DNA of 64,000 bases from the NCBI RefSeq assembly GCF_019091135.1, contig NZ_JAGXJW010000005.1, positions 144,601 to 208,600 on the forward strand, given 5' to 3'. A program made the position numbers and the translations under genes. Within the stretch, counting starts at the first letter, position 1. Each line of letters begins with the position of its first letter. This stretch comes from Cohnella sp. GbtcB17 (lineage in GTDB: Bacteria > Bacillota > Bacilli > Paenibacillales > Paenibacillaceae). The notes beneath the pieces are model-generated. The model was given only the letters and a program-made list of their open reading frames with translations, was not told where the DNA came from and did no database searches. Below are positions 8,537 through 17,740 of the stretch, in pieces.

Positions 8537-9952
8537 ATGGGCACGCTGCTAATCAAAAACGCCAGATCGATCGTCACCATGAACGATGCCCGGGACGTCG
8601 TCGAAGGCGGAAGCCTGTATGCGATCGGCCAAGAGATCGTCGCCATCGGCGAGGACATTCCGTATGAGGACGCCGACACCGTCATCGACGCCGCCGGGAT
8701 GATCGTCTATCCGGGATTGATCAATACGCATCATCATTTGAATCAGACGCTGACCCGCAACATTCCTCTCGCCCAAGATTGCGGCTTGTTCGACTGGCTC
8801 GTCACACTGTACGACATCTGGCGGCACATGCGCCCGGAGGATGTCTACACCGGCGCCGTCGTGGGGCTCGGCGAACTGCTCAAGTCCGGTTGCACGACGG
8901 CGGCGGACCACTTCTATTGCTTCCCCGACGGCATCTCCGGCGAGCTGATCGACGAGGAGATTCGCGCGGCGGCCGAGCTTGGCATCCGCTTCTATCCGAC
9001 CCGCGGCTCGATGACGCTGGGCCAATCGAAGGGCGGGCTGCCGCCGGATGTCGTATGCCAATCCGATGAAGTTGCGCTTAAGGATACGATACGCGTCATC
9101 GAAAAGTACCACAGCGCCGACAAATTCGCCATGGTACGCGTCGGCGTGGCGCCATGCGCGCCCTTCAACGTGACATCGGACCTGCTTCGCGAGTCGGCGG
9201 CGTTAGCCAGAAGCTACAAGGTGCGGCTGCACACGCATCTGGCGGAAACGCTCGACGAGGAGCAGTACTGCCTCGAGAGATTCGGCGTCCGACCGCTTGC
9301 GTATATGGAACGGCACGGCTGGGTCGGCGACGACGTCTGGTTCGCGCACGGCATCCACTTTCAGGACGGCGAGATCTCGCTGCTCGGGAAGCACAGCTGC
9401 GGCGTCGCCCATTGCCCCTCCAGCAACATGAAGCTGTCATCGGGCGTGCTGCCGCTTCTTAAGATGCAGCGCGCCGGCGTGCGGGTCGGGCTCGGCGTAG
9501 ACGGATCGGCTTCCAACGACGGCGGCCATATGCTGACCGAAGCGAGAATGGCGTACCTGCTCCACAAGCTCTCGCACGGAGCGGATTCAATCGACGCGGC
9601 GGACGCGCTTGCGATCGGAACGCGCGGCTCGGCCTCGGTGCTCGGCTGGGCGGATGCGATCGGCTCTCTCGAGGTCGGCAAGGCGGCCGATCTGTTCATG
9701 ATCGATTCGCGCAGACTGGCGTTCGCCGGCGCGCTGTTCGACGACATGGCGCTCCCCGTCGTGACGGGGAGCGCAGGGCCGGTCGACATGACGATCGTCG
9801 GAGGCCGAGTCGTCGTCAAGGACGGCCGGCTCGTCGGCATCGACGAAGAAGCGGCGGCAGAGCGGGCTCAGGCGGCAGCCCGGCGTCTTGTGAACGAGGC
9901 GACGCTGCTCACGGGAATCGATTACCGCCGCTCCCGCTTGAAGCGGGCATAG
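8537..9952 (+). CDS. Amidohydrolase, 8-oxoguanine deaminase-like
   Basis: A 471-residue ATZ/TRZ-type amidohydrolase. Metal ligands are in NTHHHLNQT (about residue 65), HTHLAET (about 232), the HGI histidine (about 275) and the aspartate in GLGVDGSASNDGG (about 325). The NTHHHxxQTLTR pattern resembles bacterial 8-oxoguanine deaminases, which convert 8-oxoguanine to urate plus ammonia. Urate would feed the downstream uricase. Guanine or another aminated heterocycle is also possible. ATG 8537 follows AAAGGGG at nine bases; an in-frame upstream ATG at 8510 is less favoured. Confidence 0.82.
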   Translation: MGTLLIKNARSIVTMNDARDVVEGGSLYAIGQEIVAIGEDIPYEDADTVIDAAGMIVYPGLINTHHHLNQTLTRNIPLAQDCGLFDWLVTLYDIWRHMRPEDVYTGAVVGLGELLKSGCTTAADHFYCFPDGISGELIDEEIRAAAELGIRFYPTRGSMTLGQSKGGLPPDVVCQSDEVALKDTIRVIEKYHSADKFAMVRVGVAPCAPFNVTSDLLRESAALARSYKVRLHTHLAETLDEEQYCLERFGVRPLAYMERHGWVGDDVWFAHGIHFQDGEISLLGKHSCGVAHCPSSNMKLSSGVLPLLKMQRAGVRVGLGVDGSASNDGGHMLTEARMAYLLHKLSHGADSIDAADALAIGTRGSASVLGWADAIGSLEVGKAADLFMIDSRRLAFAGALFDDMALPVVTGSAGPVDMTIVGGRVVVKDGRLVGIDEEAAAERAQAAARRLVNEATLLTGIDYRRSRLKRA

Positions 9953-10031
9953 GCGAGACGCCGGGGTCCCGAGCGGAAGGGACGGGCGGAATGTATCAAT
10001 GAATCGCCGATGGCGAGCCGAACGCCAGGCA

Positions 10032-10070
10032 CGAAGCCGGGGGCATGACGATGCCGCCCGGCTTCGCCAT
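10032..10070 (+). terminator. Hairpin between amidohydrolase and pucA
   Basis: GAAGCCGGG...CCCGGCTTC forms a long GC-rich stem with an inner GCAT/ATGC pairing. It is followed by only a weak T-rich stretch (ATTTT). It could attenuate transcription into pucA/pucB or stabilise a processed end. Confidence 0.4.
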
Positions 10071-10146
10071 TTTCCGCGCCGGACGTATGATCCCAATACG
10101 CGGCATCGATAGCGGCAATCGCAAACAAGACAGGGAGGGACGGTCC

Positions 10147-11115
10147 ATGGACGCGGAGACGATATTCGCAGTTGCCGAACGATCGCTATATCCCGCGGTG
10201 CTGGCGACGCTCATCGAGGTGCAAGGGCATTCTTACCGCAAAGCTGGAGCCGTCATGCTCCTGATGGCGCACGGCAAGACTGTAGGCAGTCTCAGCCCCG
10301 GCTGCCTGGAGGAGGACCTTGCGTACAAAGCCGAGGAGGCGTTGGCCGCAGGCCGATACACGATCGCCGAGTACAATCTGAGACCCGAGGAAGATGCCGT
10401 GTGGGGCGAGGAGATCGGATGCGGCGGAACGATGCGGGTGCTGCTCGAGCCCGTCACCGATGAACTGCGGAAGGCGCTGGGCGAAGTCGTCCGCTTCGTG
10501 CGCGAAGGCTTGGGCGGGCAGCTCTCCCGCCGCTTGATCGGCGGCCGTCTCGCTTATGAAGTCCGTCCGTTGTTGCCCTATGGCGGCCGGACCTCAAGCC
10601 ATAAGATCGCGGATGCGCCTTTCTGTGAATCGCTTCATTATCCGCGGGAGCGCCTATTGATCTTTGGAGCGGGAGAAGAGGCGTTGGCGGTAGACCAGTT
10701 GGCGAGAGGGGTCGGATTCCGAACGATAATCGCCGATTGGCGTCCGGCTCTCTGCGGCGCGAGCCGGTTTCCCTCGTCCGAAACGATTGTAGGCGACGCT
10801 GACGCGATTGCCGCACGGATTCGGGTCGAGAAGACCAACTTCGTCATGCTGGCAAGCCACAACCTGCGGCGGGACAGGGAGATGTACGATCGAATGGTCC
10901 CTCTGAGCCCTGCGTATCTCGGCATCGTCGGCTCGAAGGCCCGAATCGACCGCTTGCTGGAAGGGGAGGTTCCTCCTTCGTTCGTCAAGGCGCCCATCGG
11001 GCTCCCGATTCGGGCGGAGGGGGCGGCGGAGATCGCCGTCAGCGTCGTCGCCGAGCTGATTGAACGACGCAGTCGGCTCCGCGCTTCCTTCGAGGGAAGG
11101 GTGGGAGCGCGATGA
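10147..11115 (+). CDS. pucA: Xanthine dehydrogenase accessory protein, XdhC/CoxI family
   Basis: A 322-residue XdhC-family protein. The N-terminal domain carries GSLSPGCLEEDL (about residue 48), the family's conserved cysteine region. The C-terminal Rossmann part starts with LLIFGAGEEALAV (about 173) and ends with the GIVGSKARIDRLL segment. XdhC proteins load sulfurated molybdenum cofactor into xanthine dehydrogenase. The 194-bp upstream gap holds a hairpin, and ATG 10147 follows GGGAGGG at six bases. It overlaps pucB by four bases. Position just before the pucC-pucD-pucE subunit genes supports the assignment. Confidence 0.88.
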   Translation: MDAETIFAVAERSLYPAVLATLIEVQGHSYRKAGAVMLLMAHGKTVGSLSPGCLEEDLAYKAEEALAAGRYTIAEYNLRPEEDAVWGEEIGCGGTMRVLLEPVTDELRKALGEVVRFVREGLGGQLSRRLIGGRLAYEVRPLLPYGGRTSSHKIADAPFCESLHYPRERLLIFGAGEEALAVDQLARGVGFRTIIADWRPALCGASRFPSSETIVGDADAIAARIRVEKTNFVMLASHNLRRDREMYDRMVPLSPAYLGIVGSKARIDRLLEGEVPPSFVKAPIGLPIRAEGAAEIAVSVVAELIERRSRLRASFEGRVGAR

Positions 11116-11825
11116 TCGCGGCCATCTATTTGGCCGCCGGAGCGGGCAGGCGGATGAACGGGCCGAAGCTGACCGCCGAGCTGATGCCGGGCGTGCCGCT
11201 GGGCGCTTTGGCGCTCCGGACGCTGTTGACGGCCGGACTTAACGCCGTGTACGCGATCGTCCGGCCAGGAGCCGAGCTCGAATGGCTCTATGGGCTCTCG
11301 AACGATGCGCTCCGGAAAGCTGCGCCGGAGCCGAAAAGAAGTCTGGGAACGGCTGAAGACGACAGACCGACCGCGGAAGAAAGTGCGCCGGCGCCTGGCG
11401 GCACGCTGCTGGAGACGATCGTCTGCAGCGACGCGGAGCGGGGGATGGCTCACTCGCTCCGCTGCGGTATAGGTCGAGCGGCGGCAGCCGGGCAAGAGGC
11501 CGCGATCGTGATGCTTGCCGACCAGCCGTTTGTCACGCCGGCGATGGTGCAAGACTTGATCGACTGCTGGCGAACGAACCCTGCGCTCGACTACGTGGCC
11601 GGCAGCGCCGGGGACGTCATGACGCCTCCCGTTCTGCTGGCCCGTTCGACGTTTTCGCGAGTCATTGAGCTGGAAGGCGACATGGGAGCCAAGCGGCTGC
11701 TGCAAAGCGCCGGATTCATCGGCGCGGAGCGGCCGTTTGATGAACCCTGGCGCTTGTTGGATGTAGATACGCCGGAAGGATTAGAGCGCGCGAAGCGTAT
11801 CGCTGCACAGATTTATGTCACATAA
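11112..11825 (+). CDS. pucB: Molybdenum cofactor nucleotidyltransferase, MobA/MocA-like
   Basis: A 237-residue nucleotidyltransferase. The N-terminal LAAGAGRRMNGPKL is the MobA-type nucleotide-binding loop; AIVMLADQPFVTP and LLDVDTPEGLERA are the expected metal- and nucleotide-contacting segments. It should attach CMP or GMP to molybdopterin for xanthine dehydrogenase, as PucB does in Bacillus. An insertion at about residues 68-92 is rich in charged residues. The start is fixed by ATGA overlap with pucA. The stop overlaps a possible GlnR/TnrA half-palindrome. Confidence 0.87.
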   Translation: MIAAIYLAAGAGRRMNGPKLTAELMPGVPLGALALRTLLTAGLNAVYAIVRPGAELEWLYGLSNDALRKAAPEPKRSLGTAEDDRPTAEESAPAPGGTLLETIVCSDAERGMAHSLRCGIGRAAAAGQEAAIVMLADQPFVTPAMVQDLIDCWRTNPALDYVAGSAGDVMTPPVLLARSTFSRVIELEGDMGAKRLLQSAGFIGAERPFDEPWRLLDVDTPEGLERAKRIAAQIYVT

Positions 11826-11832
11826 CATAACG
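11816..11832 (+). promoter_or_regulatory. Distal GlnR/TnrA-like box before the pucC operon
   Basis: TGTCA-N7-TAACG matches TGTNA-N7-TNACA with one mismatch, at the last base. It overlaps the pucB stop codon and lies about 85 bp upstream of the second, promoter-proximal box. Confidence 0.35.
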
Positions 11833-11902
11833 TAATTTAACCGGTTGATTGTGCGCCATGCCTAACCAAAGGCGAAATTCATTAGAGCGGAACACAATAT
11901 GA

Positions 11903-11942
11903 CGTCAACTATATTTACGTATCTGTAGCACTTCATTATAGT
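11903..11942 (+). promoter_or_regulatory. Promoter with GlnR/TnrA-like box before the pucC operon
   Basis: TTTACG (11914-11919) and TATAGT (11937-11942) have a 17-bp spacer. CGTCA-N7-TTACG (11903-11919) is an almost perfect palindrome with one mismatch in each half to TGTNA-N7-TNACA, and it ends exactly with the -35. A further GTGAT-N6-ATCAC inverted repeat (11941-11956) lies just downstream and may be another operator. Confidence 0.5.
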
Positions 11943-11979
11943 GATGTAATAATCACCTTATTAAAGGGGTGTGATGCAA

Positions 11980-12945
11980 ATGTCCGATGCCGTCGGGTTT
12001 TCCGCTTCAACCCCGACCGTGTGGCGGCCGCGTCACGCCGAGGAAGCCTACAGGCTCAAAAAGCAGTTCGGGCACGATGCGGCGTACGTCTCGGGCGGAA
12101 CGCTGCTAAGAACGCAATGGGAAAATGGGAGCCCCGTTCCCGGCCATCTCATCGATCTGTCGAGCGCAGCGGAATGGAAGGAAGCCGGCGCCGATAACGG
12201 GACTTTTGCGATCGGGGCTCAAACGACGCTATCCGCCTGCCGGAGCGATCCGCAGCTTCAGGCGCTTTATCCGCTTATCGTCGAAGCGTCGCGCTCGATC
12301 GCCGCTCCTTCTATACGCAATCTGGCGACGATCGGGGGCAACGTCTCGTCCGGCGTCGGAGATTCACTTCCGGCCCTGCTCGTCTACGAGGCGCAGCTGG
12401 ATTGGTACGATGACGGTGGAGAACGCACGGAATCGCTCGAAGATTGGCTCCGACGAATGCAGGACGGAACGGCGCAGACGGATTCGCTGCTTCTGCGGGT
12501 GCGGCTGCCGCTGGAGTCGGCGAACCTTGATCCAAGCGAGAATCTAAGCGAGAATCCAAGTTTAACCGCCGATCCGGCGCATTCGTTCGCTTATTACGCA
12601 AAGATCGGAAGACGGGATTCGTTCGTGCCATCGGCCGTCACGACGGCTCTGACCGGAACGATAGACGGAAGCGGCCGATTGCGTCGCGTTCGGCTGGCGG
12701 CAGGAGGCGGCAAGACGATTCCGAGGCGCTATCCGGAAGCGGAAGCCAGACTCGAGGGCAAGGCGGCAGACGATCGTTCCGTGCATCTGCTTCACGCGAT
12801 ACTTATGGCGTCTTATACGCCGGCGCCAGATCCATTTTTATCGGATGAATACCGGAAGCGAACCGCGGCGAACGTCGCCGCTTCCCATCTATGGCGGGCA
12901 ATAAGCGAATTCGCACATGGAAAGGAGGGGGAGCGATGCTGCTGA
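11980..12945 (+). CDS. pucC: Xanthine dehydrogenase FAD-binding subunit
   Basis: A 321-residue CoxM/XdhB-like flavoprotein. GGTLLRTQW (about residue 37) and ATIGGNVSSG (about 109) are the two FAD pyrophosphate loops of this family, and the C-terminal CO-dehydrogenase flavoprotein domain follows. It passes electrons from the molybdenum/iron-sulfur subunits to its acceptor. Starts at 11971 (GTG), 11974 and 11980 (ATG) are all in frame; AAAGG at 11964-11968 best fits 11980. The end overlaps the next gene by ten bases. Confidence 0.9.
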   Translation: MSDAVGFSASTPTVWRPRHAEEAYRLKKQFGHDAAYVSGGTLLRTQWENGSPVPGHLIDLSSAAEWKEAGADNGTFAIGAQTTLSACRSDPQLQALYPLIVEASRSIAAPSIRNLATIGGNVSSGVGDSLPALLVYEAQLDWYDDGGERTESLEDWLRRMQDGTAQTDSLLLRVRLPLESANLDPSENLSENPSLTADPAHSFAYYAKIGRRDSFVPSAVTTALTGTIDGSGRLRRVRLAAGGGKTIPRRYPEAEARLEGKAADDRSVHLLHAILMASYTPAPDPFLSDEYRKRTAANVAASHLWRAISEFAHGKEGERCC

Positions 12946-15281
12946 ATCGACGGAACAGCGGCGAACGTTGGCGCGTCCGGCCGGATGGCCCGGGCAAAGT
13001 CACCGGGGCGCTCGCCTACTTGACCGACATGGACGTTCCGGGAGCGTTATACGCCCTCGTGCTGCGCAGCCCCCACCCGCATGCCCGAATCGTATCCATC
13101 CATACAGAGGCGGCGCGAAGTCTCCCCGGCGTGGCGGCGGTGCTGACGCATGCCGACGTTCCGGGACTGAACCGATTCGGCATCGCCCGGCAGGATCAGC
13201 CTGTATTCTGCGAAGACCGAACGAGGTATGTCGGAGATGCCGTCGCCGCCGTGGCGGCGGAGACGTTAGCACTGGCCGGGAGCGCCTTGGACCTGATCGA
13301 AGTGGAATACGAACCGCTGCCGATTGTTGGCGATCCGGAGCAGGCGCTTCTGCCCGAAGCGCCGCTGCTGCATCCCGAAGGCAACATTCTCCATTCGAAG
13401 TCTTACCGGAGCGGAGACGCCGAAGCGATCTTCGGCCAATGCGCTCACGTCGTCGAAGAGACGTACGTCACCACACGGCAGATGCATGCTTATATGGAGA
13501 CCGAAGGAGGGCTGTTCGTCCCTGGCCCGGACGGCAGCTTAACTGTATATGCGCCCACACAGCACGGCTTCATGGACCGGCTGCAGCTGTCTCGCATCCT
13601 GGCGATGCCGGAGCGGCGAATACGGATCGTGTCCAGCCCGATCGGCGGCTCGTTCGGCGGCAAGGATGAACTGAACGTGCAGCCTTACGGCTCGCTGCTG
13701 GCGATGGTGACAGGCCGCCCGGTCAAAATTCACAATTCTCGCCGCGAATCGGTCCGCTCCGGATTGAAGCGGCATCCGATGACGATCCGAATGAAAACCG
13801 GAACGGACGAGAGCGGACGAATCCTCGCGCATCGGGTGCGGATCGTGGCCGACACGGGGCCCTACGCTACGCTCGGAGCCGAGGTGCTGAACTTCGCGAC
13901 CGAGCATGTCGTCAGCGCGTATCGGTTCGGCAGCGTCGACGTCGAGAGCATATCCGTCTTTACGAACAACGGGATGTCCGGCGAGTTCCGCGGCTTCGGC
14001 GGGAATCAGGCGATTTTCGCGCTCGAAGGTCAGATGGATCGGCTGGCGGAAGCGGTCGGCATGGACCCGTGGGAATTCCGGCGGCTGAACATGAAGGCCG
14101 CGGATGAACCGGGGCCATTCGGACAGACGATCGCAAGGACAGACGGCTTGGCGAAGGTATGGGCCGCGGCGGCTGACAGTGCGTTGTGGAAGGAACGAGT
14201 GCATCTTGATATTTCAGAAAATTCTGATATTATATCAACTTCGTCAGCAACATTTGATCCGAAGAGGGGCGGCGGGGATCTTCCGCTTTGGAAGCGCACC
14301 GGCATTGGAGCCGCTCTCGTCATGCACGGCGCTGGGCTCGGATACGGAATTCCGGACCCGTCCGGCGGCAGACTTGCGCTTCGGAAGGATGGGAAGATCG
14401 AGGCCTCGTTCGGCTTCGAGGAATGCGGCCAAGGGTTGATCGCGACGCTGGAGCAGATGCTGGTCGAGCGGTTCGGCTTCGCCGCCGAAGATCTTCGCAT
14501 CGTCATTGGCGACAGCGACGCCGTTCCGGACAGCGGCTCGAGCACGGCGTCCCGGGCGACGAGCATGATGTGGAAGTCGCTAAGCCTGCTGCAGACGCCG
14601 TTCACCGAGAAGCTGCTGACCGAAGCGGCGAACTGCTGCGGGCTGCCCGTTCAGCGGCTGCGGTTAGGTCCGGGCGGCATTTGGGACCGTGAGTCCGGCG
14701 AGCGGGCGATCGGCTACCCGGCGTTGGCCGAACGGCTGGCGGAGCCGATCGTATGCGAAGCGAGCACGAGCTACCCGGTCCCCGATACGGACATTGTCGG
14801 CGCCCACTATCTGTATTCGTATGCGGCAGTTGTCGTCAAGGTCGAGATCGACGATCTGACTGGCCGGATTCGCGTCCTACGGCAATTCCATGCCGTAGCC
14901 GCAGGCCCGGTCATGAACCCCCAGGGCTATCTTGGCCAGATCGAGGGCGGCAGCTCGATGGCGCTCGGCTTCGCTTTGCTTGAAGAGTCGACGATGGCAC
15001 AAGGTCAATACATCGCGAACAACTTCGATACGTATCTCATCCCGACGATCGCCGACCTGAGCGGTCCTGTCGAAGTGCTGGCGATCGAGGATTTGCCGGA
15101 TGGAGACGCATACGGGCCGAGAGGCGTCGGCGAGATCGGCTCGGTCGGCTTGGCTGCCGCGATCGCCTCGGCGGTTCGGAACGCCGCCGGCATTTTTATT
15201 CATCGATTGCCGATCGATCCCGCTCTTCTGCAGGAAGTTATGCCTATCGGACAATGGGCGGTGATGAGCGATGAACGATAA
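12936..15281 (+). CDS. pucD: Xanthine dehydrogenase molybdenum-binding subunit
   Basis: A 781-residue large subunit. The N-terminal a/b hammerhead domain starts at about residue 17 (GKVTGALAYLTDM); the molybdopterin-binding domain includes GGSFGGKDE (about 243), EFRGFGGNQA (about 350), the GFEECGQG turn and the closing GPRGVGEIGSVG, where the catalytic glutamate of this family lies. It oxidises hypoxanthine and xanthine to urate. A strong AAAGGAGGGG precedes ATG 12936. It overlaps pucC and pucE, so the three subunits are probably translationally coupled. Confidence 0.93.
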   Translation: MLLNRRNSGERWRVRPDGPGKVTGALAYLTDMDVPGALYALVLRSPHPHARIVSIHTEAARSLPGVAAVLTHADVPGLNRFGIARQDQPVFCEDRTRYVGDAVAAVAAETLALAGSALDLIEVEYEPLPIVGDPEQALLPEAPLLHPEGNILHSKSYRSGDAEAIFGQCAHVVEETYVTTRQMHAYMETEGGLFVPGPDGSLTVYAPTQHGFMDRLQLSRILAMPERRIRIVSSPIGGSFGGKDELNVQPYGSLLAMVTGRPVKIHNSRRESVRSGLKRHPMTIRMKTGTDESGRILAHRVRIVADTGPYATLGAEVLNFATEHVVSAYRFGSVDVESISVFTNNGMSGEFRGFGGNQAIFALEGQMDRLAEAVGMDPWEFRRLNMKAADEPGPFGQTIARTDGLAKVWAAAADSALWKERVHLDISENSDIISTSSATFDPKRGGGDLPLWKRTGIGAALVMHGAGLGYGIPDPSGGRLALRKDGKIEASFGFEECGQGLIATLEQMLVERFGFAAEDLRIVIGDSDAVPDSGSSTASRATSMMWKSLSLLQTPFTEKLLTEAANCCGLPVQRLRLGPGGIWDRESGERAIGYPALAERLAEPIVCEASTSYPVPDTDIVGAHYLYSYAAVVVKVEIDDLTGRIRVLRQFHAVAAGPVMNPQGYLGQIEGGSSMALGFALLEESTMAQGQYIANNFDTYLIPTIADLSGPVEVLAIEDLPDGDAYGPRGVGEIGSVGLAAAIASAVRNAAGIFIHRLPIDPALLQEVMPIGQWAVMSDER

Positions 15282-15768
15282 GGAAACGGCGGCAATCGCG
15301 GATTGGTCATGCACAGTAAACGGGAGGGCGGTAGCGCTGCAGCTGCCGCAAGCGAGGCGTCTGCTCGACATCATTCGGGAAGATCTGGGTCTCACCGGGA
15401 CGAAGCGTTCGTGCGAGATCGGAAGATGCGGCGCCTGCATGGTGCTTGTCGACGGTGCGCCGGTCAATGCCTGCCTGATGATGGCTTACCAGTGCGCCGG
15501 CCGCACGCTCGTGACGATCGAAGGAATCGCGAACGAGGACGATCTCCACCCGGTGCAGCGGGCTTTCCTCGAAGAAGGCGGCTACCAATGCGGCTATTGC
15601 ACGCCGGGCATGATCGTATCGGTGAAGGCGCTGCTGGATGCGAAGCCGAATCCTTCGTTCGAAGAAGTGGAGGAGGCGCTGTCGGGCAATTTGTGCCGGT
15701 GCACCGGCTATGGAGGCATCCTACGTGCGGTGCATCGAGCCATCGAGGAGGGACAGAGTCGCCCATGA
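15271..15768 (+). CDS. pucE: Xanthine dehydrogenase 2Fe-2S subunit
   Basis: A 165-residue CoxS-like ferredoxin subunit with both clusters' cysteines: CEIGRCGACMVLVDG...C for the plant-type N-terminal cluster, and CGYCTPGM plus LCRCTGYGGI for the helical C-terminal cluster. It carries electrons between the Mo centre and FAD. The gene begins inside the 3' end of pucD and its stop overlaps the start of the guanine deaminase gene. Confidence 0.95.
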   Translation: MNDKETAAIADWSCTVNGRAVALQLPQARRLLDIIREDLGLTGTKRSCEIGRCGACMVLVDGAPVNACLMMAYQCAGRTLVTIEGIANEDDLHPVQRAFLEEGGYQCGYCTPGMIVSVKALLDAKPNPSFEEVEEALSGNLCRCTGYGGILRAVHRAIEEGQSRP

Positions 15769-16250
15769 CCGAGAGAGAAAATCATATACGCCTTCTCAGG
15801 CGCTGCATCGAACTGTCGATAGAGGCGAGAGAATCGGGCAATACGCCTTTCGGCGCCTTGCTTGCGGATTCTGACGGGACGATTCTGTGGGAGCAGGGCA
15901 ATGTCGAGATTACCGAATCGTCGTGCATCGGCCATGCGGAGACCAAGCTCATGGACGAAGTGTCGCGACGATATTCGAAGGAACGGCTTCGGGATTGTAC
16001 GTTGTATTCGACCGCCGAGCCGTGCGCGATGTGCGCCGGTGCGATCTACTGGGGCAACGTCGGCAAAGTCGTATTCGGCATATCGGAGCAGAGACTGGGG
16101 CAGCTGACGGGCAATCATCCGCAAAATCCGACGCTTGACCTCCCGTGCCGGGAAGTGTTTGCCAAGGGAAGAAGAGCGATCGTCGTCATCGGGCCGTTCC
16201 CTGAGCTGGAATCGGAGACGATTGCCGCGCATGAGGGGTACTGGCGATGA
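15765..16250 (+). CDS. guaD: Guanine deaminase, cytidine-deaminase fold (GuaD-like)
   Basis: A 161-residue zinc deaminase with the HAE ligand/proton shuttle motif in GHAETK and the PCAMC zinc pair in TAEPCAMCAGAIYWG. Length and motif spacing fit Bacillus GuaD (156 residues), which converts guanine to xanthine plus ammonia. Its position between xanthine dehydrogenase and uricase genes supports guanine over other bases, but tRNA adenosine or cytosine deaminase relatives share these motifs. ATGA overlaps link it to both neighbours. Confidence 0.85.
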   Translation: MTERENHIRLLRRCIELSIEARESGNTPFGALLADSDGTILWEQGNVEITESSCIGHAETKLMDEVSRRYSKERLRDCTLYSTAEPCAMCAGAIYWGNVGKVVFGISEQRLGQLTGNHPQNPTLDLPCREVFAKGRRAIVVIGPFPELESETIAAHEGYWR

Positions 16251-16750
16251 AGACAACGATCGGAGAGGTTAATAAGATGGATCGGGACCGCTTCATGCAG
16301 GTATTCGGAGATGTCTTCGAGCACTCCCCCTGGGTGGCGGAGCGAGCGTGGGCGAAGAGGCCGTTTGGTTCAAAAGACGCGTTGTTCGAAGCGATGAAGA
16401 GTCAGGTTGTGCATAGCTCGGATGAAGAGAGGCTTGCGCTGTTCCGGGCTCATCCCGACCTGGCCACCCGACTCAAGATTACCGAGCGGTCTGAAGGCGA
16501 GCAGCGGGGGGCGGGGCTGGATCGGCTGTCGCCGGAGGAATATCGGCGCTTTGACGGTCTGAACCGTGCCTATCGAGATCGATTCGGCTTCCCCTTCATC
16601 ATGGCGGTATCCGGCAAAACGAAGGAACAAATCGCGCAGGCGATGACACTGCGTATCGAGAACGGGCAGGCGGAGGAGGAAGCGCAAGCGCTGCTGGAAG
16701 TGCTCCGGATCGCCGAGATCCGCCTAAGCCATATGGGGCTCGATTCCTGA
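16247..16750 (+). CDS. uraD: 2-oxo-4-hydroxy-4-carboxy-5-ureidoimidazoline decarboxylase
   Basis: A 167-residue helical protein matching the OHCU decarboxylase family: FGDVFEHSPWVAERAW near the N-terminus, LFRAHPDLATR with the catalytic histidine at about residue 67, then QRGAGLDRLSPEEYRRF and YRDRFGFPFI. It performs the last step converting urate oxidation product to S-allantoin. In Bacillus subtilis this domain is fused to uricase in PucL; here it is a separate gene 27 bp upstream of uricase. It starts by ATGA overlap. Confidence 0.93.
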   Translation: MKTTIGEVNKMDRDRFMQVFGDVFEHSPWVAERAWAKRPFGSKDALFEAMKSQVVHSSDEERLALFRAHPDLATRLKITERSEGEQRGAGLDRLSPEEYRRFDGLNRAYRDRFGFPFIMAVSGKTKEQIAQAMTLRIENGQAEEEAQALLEVLRIAEIRLSHMGLDS

Positions 16751-16777
16751 TATCCAATTGGAAGGGGCTAAACATAA

Positions 16778-17740
16778 ATGTTGAATTTATCTTCCGGACG
16801 CACGCTGTATTACGGCAAAGGAGACGTTCTCGTCTATCGGACTTACGCCAGGCCGCTCGAGGTCCTTGCGATTCCGGAGTCGCCATATACGGGCAACCGC
16901 AACGTCATTTTCGCCCATAACGTCAAGTTCGCCGTCAGCGGACAATCGCTGCTGACCTCGTTCACGGAAGGGGATAACGGCCAAGTCGTCGCCACCGATT
17001 CGATGAAAAACTTCCTGCTCCGGCAAGCCGCTTCGTTCCAAGGATGCGCCGCAGAGGAACTATTGGGCTTCCTGGGCGAACGCTTTCTGGAGCAATACGC
17101 CCATATCGACGCGGTCGAGATCAGCGCGGACAGGATCCCGTTCCAGCCGGTCGAGGTACCGGGCCCGGGCGGATTTTACGACAGCAGCCTTGTGTTCCGG
17201 CGCTCGCATAACGAGCGCGCAAGCGCGGGACTTACGATCGAGAAGACCGAGTCCGGCCCTCGCATCGTCTCTCATTGGTGCGGACTGTCGGACCTGCAGC
17301 TGATCAAGGTGAGCGGCAGCTCCTTCTACGGTTTTATCCGCGACGAGTATACGACCCTTCCGGAGGCGAAGGACCGCCCGCTCTTTATCTTTCTCGACAT
17401 TCTTTGGAAATACGAGGACGCGGCGGACGCGCAGAAGCCCGAGGCGGGAAAGTACGTGGCGGCCGAGCAGATTCGCGATATCGCGCAGAACGTTTTCTAC
17501 GAATTCGCCACCCCCTCGATCCAATACCTGATCTGGCTGATCGGTCAGCGCATCCTGACCCGCTTCCCCCAGCTCGCCGAAGTCCGGTTCGAATCGAACA
17601 ACCGCACGTGGGAGACGATCGTCGAGCCCGCTGACGGCACGTCTGCCGGCGTGTTCACGGAGCCTCGGCCGCCGTACGGCTTCCAGGGCTTCTCGATGAC
17701 CCGGGACGACCTGTTGTCCGCGCCGGAGATTCCTTCGTGA
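16778..17740 (+). CDS. pucL: Uricase (urate oxidase)
   Basis: A 320-residue cofactor-free urate oxidase with two tandem T-fold domains. Family segments are YGKGDVLVYRTY near the N-terminus, the VVATDSMKNFLL catalytic threonine region (about residue 70), the second domain's RDEYTTLPEAKDR, and the C-terminal FESNNRTWET. It converts urate to 5-hydroxyisourate. It corresponds only to the C-terminal half of Bacillus PucL. GGAAGGGG lies ten bases before the ATG. The stop overlaps the next gene's GTG start. Confidence 0.94.
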   Translation: MLNLSSGRTLYYGKGDVLVYRTYARPLEVLAIPESPYTGNRNVIFAHNVKFAVSGQSLLTSFTEGDNGQVVATDSMKNFLLRQAASFQGCAAEELLGFLGERFLEQYAHIDAVEISADRIPFQPVEVPGPGGFYDSSLVFRRSHNERASAGLTIEKTESGPRIVSHWCGLSDLQLIKVSGSSFYGFIRDEYTTLPEAKDRPLFIFLDILWKYEDAADAQKPEAGKYVAAEQIRDIAQNVFYEFATPSIQYLIWLIGQRILTRFPQLAEVRFESNNRTWETIVEPADGTSAGVFTEPRPPYGFQGFSMTRDDLLSAPEIPS

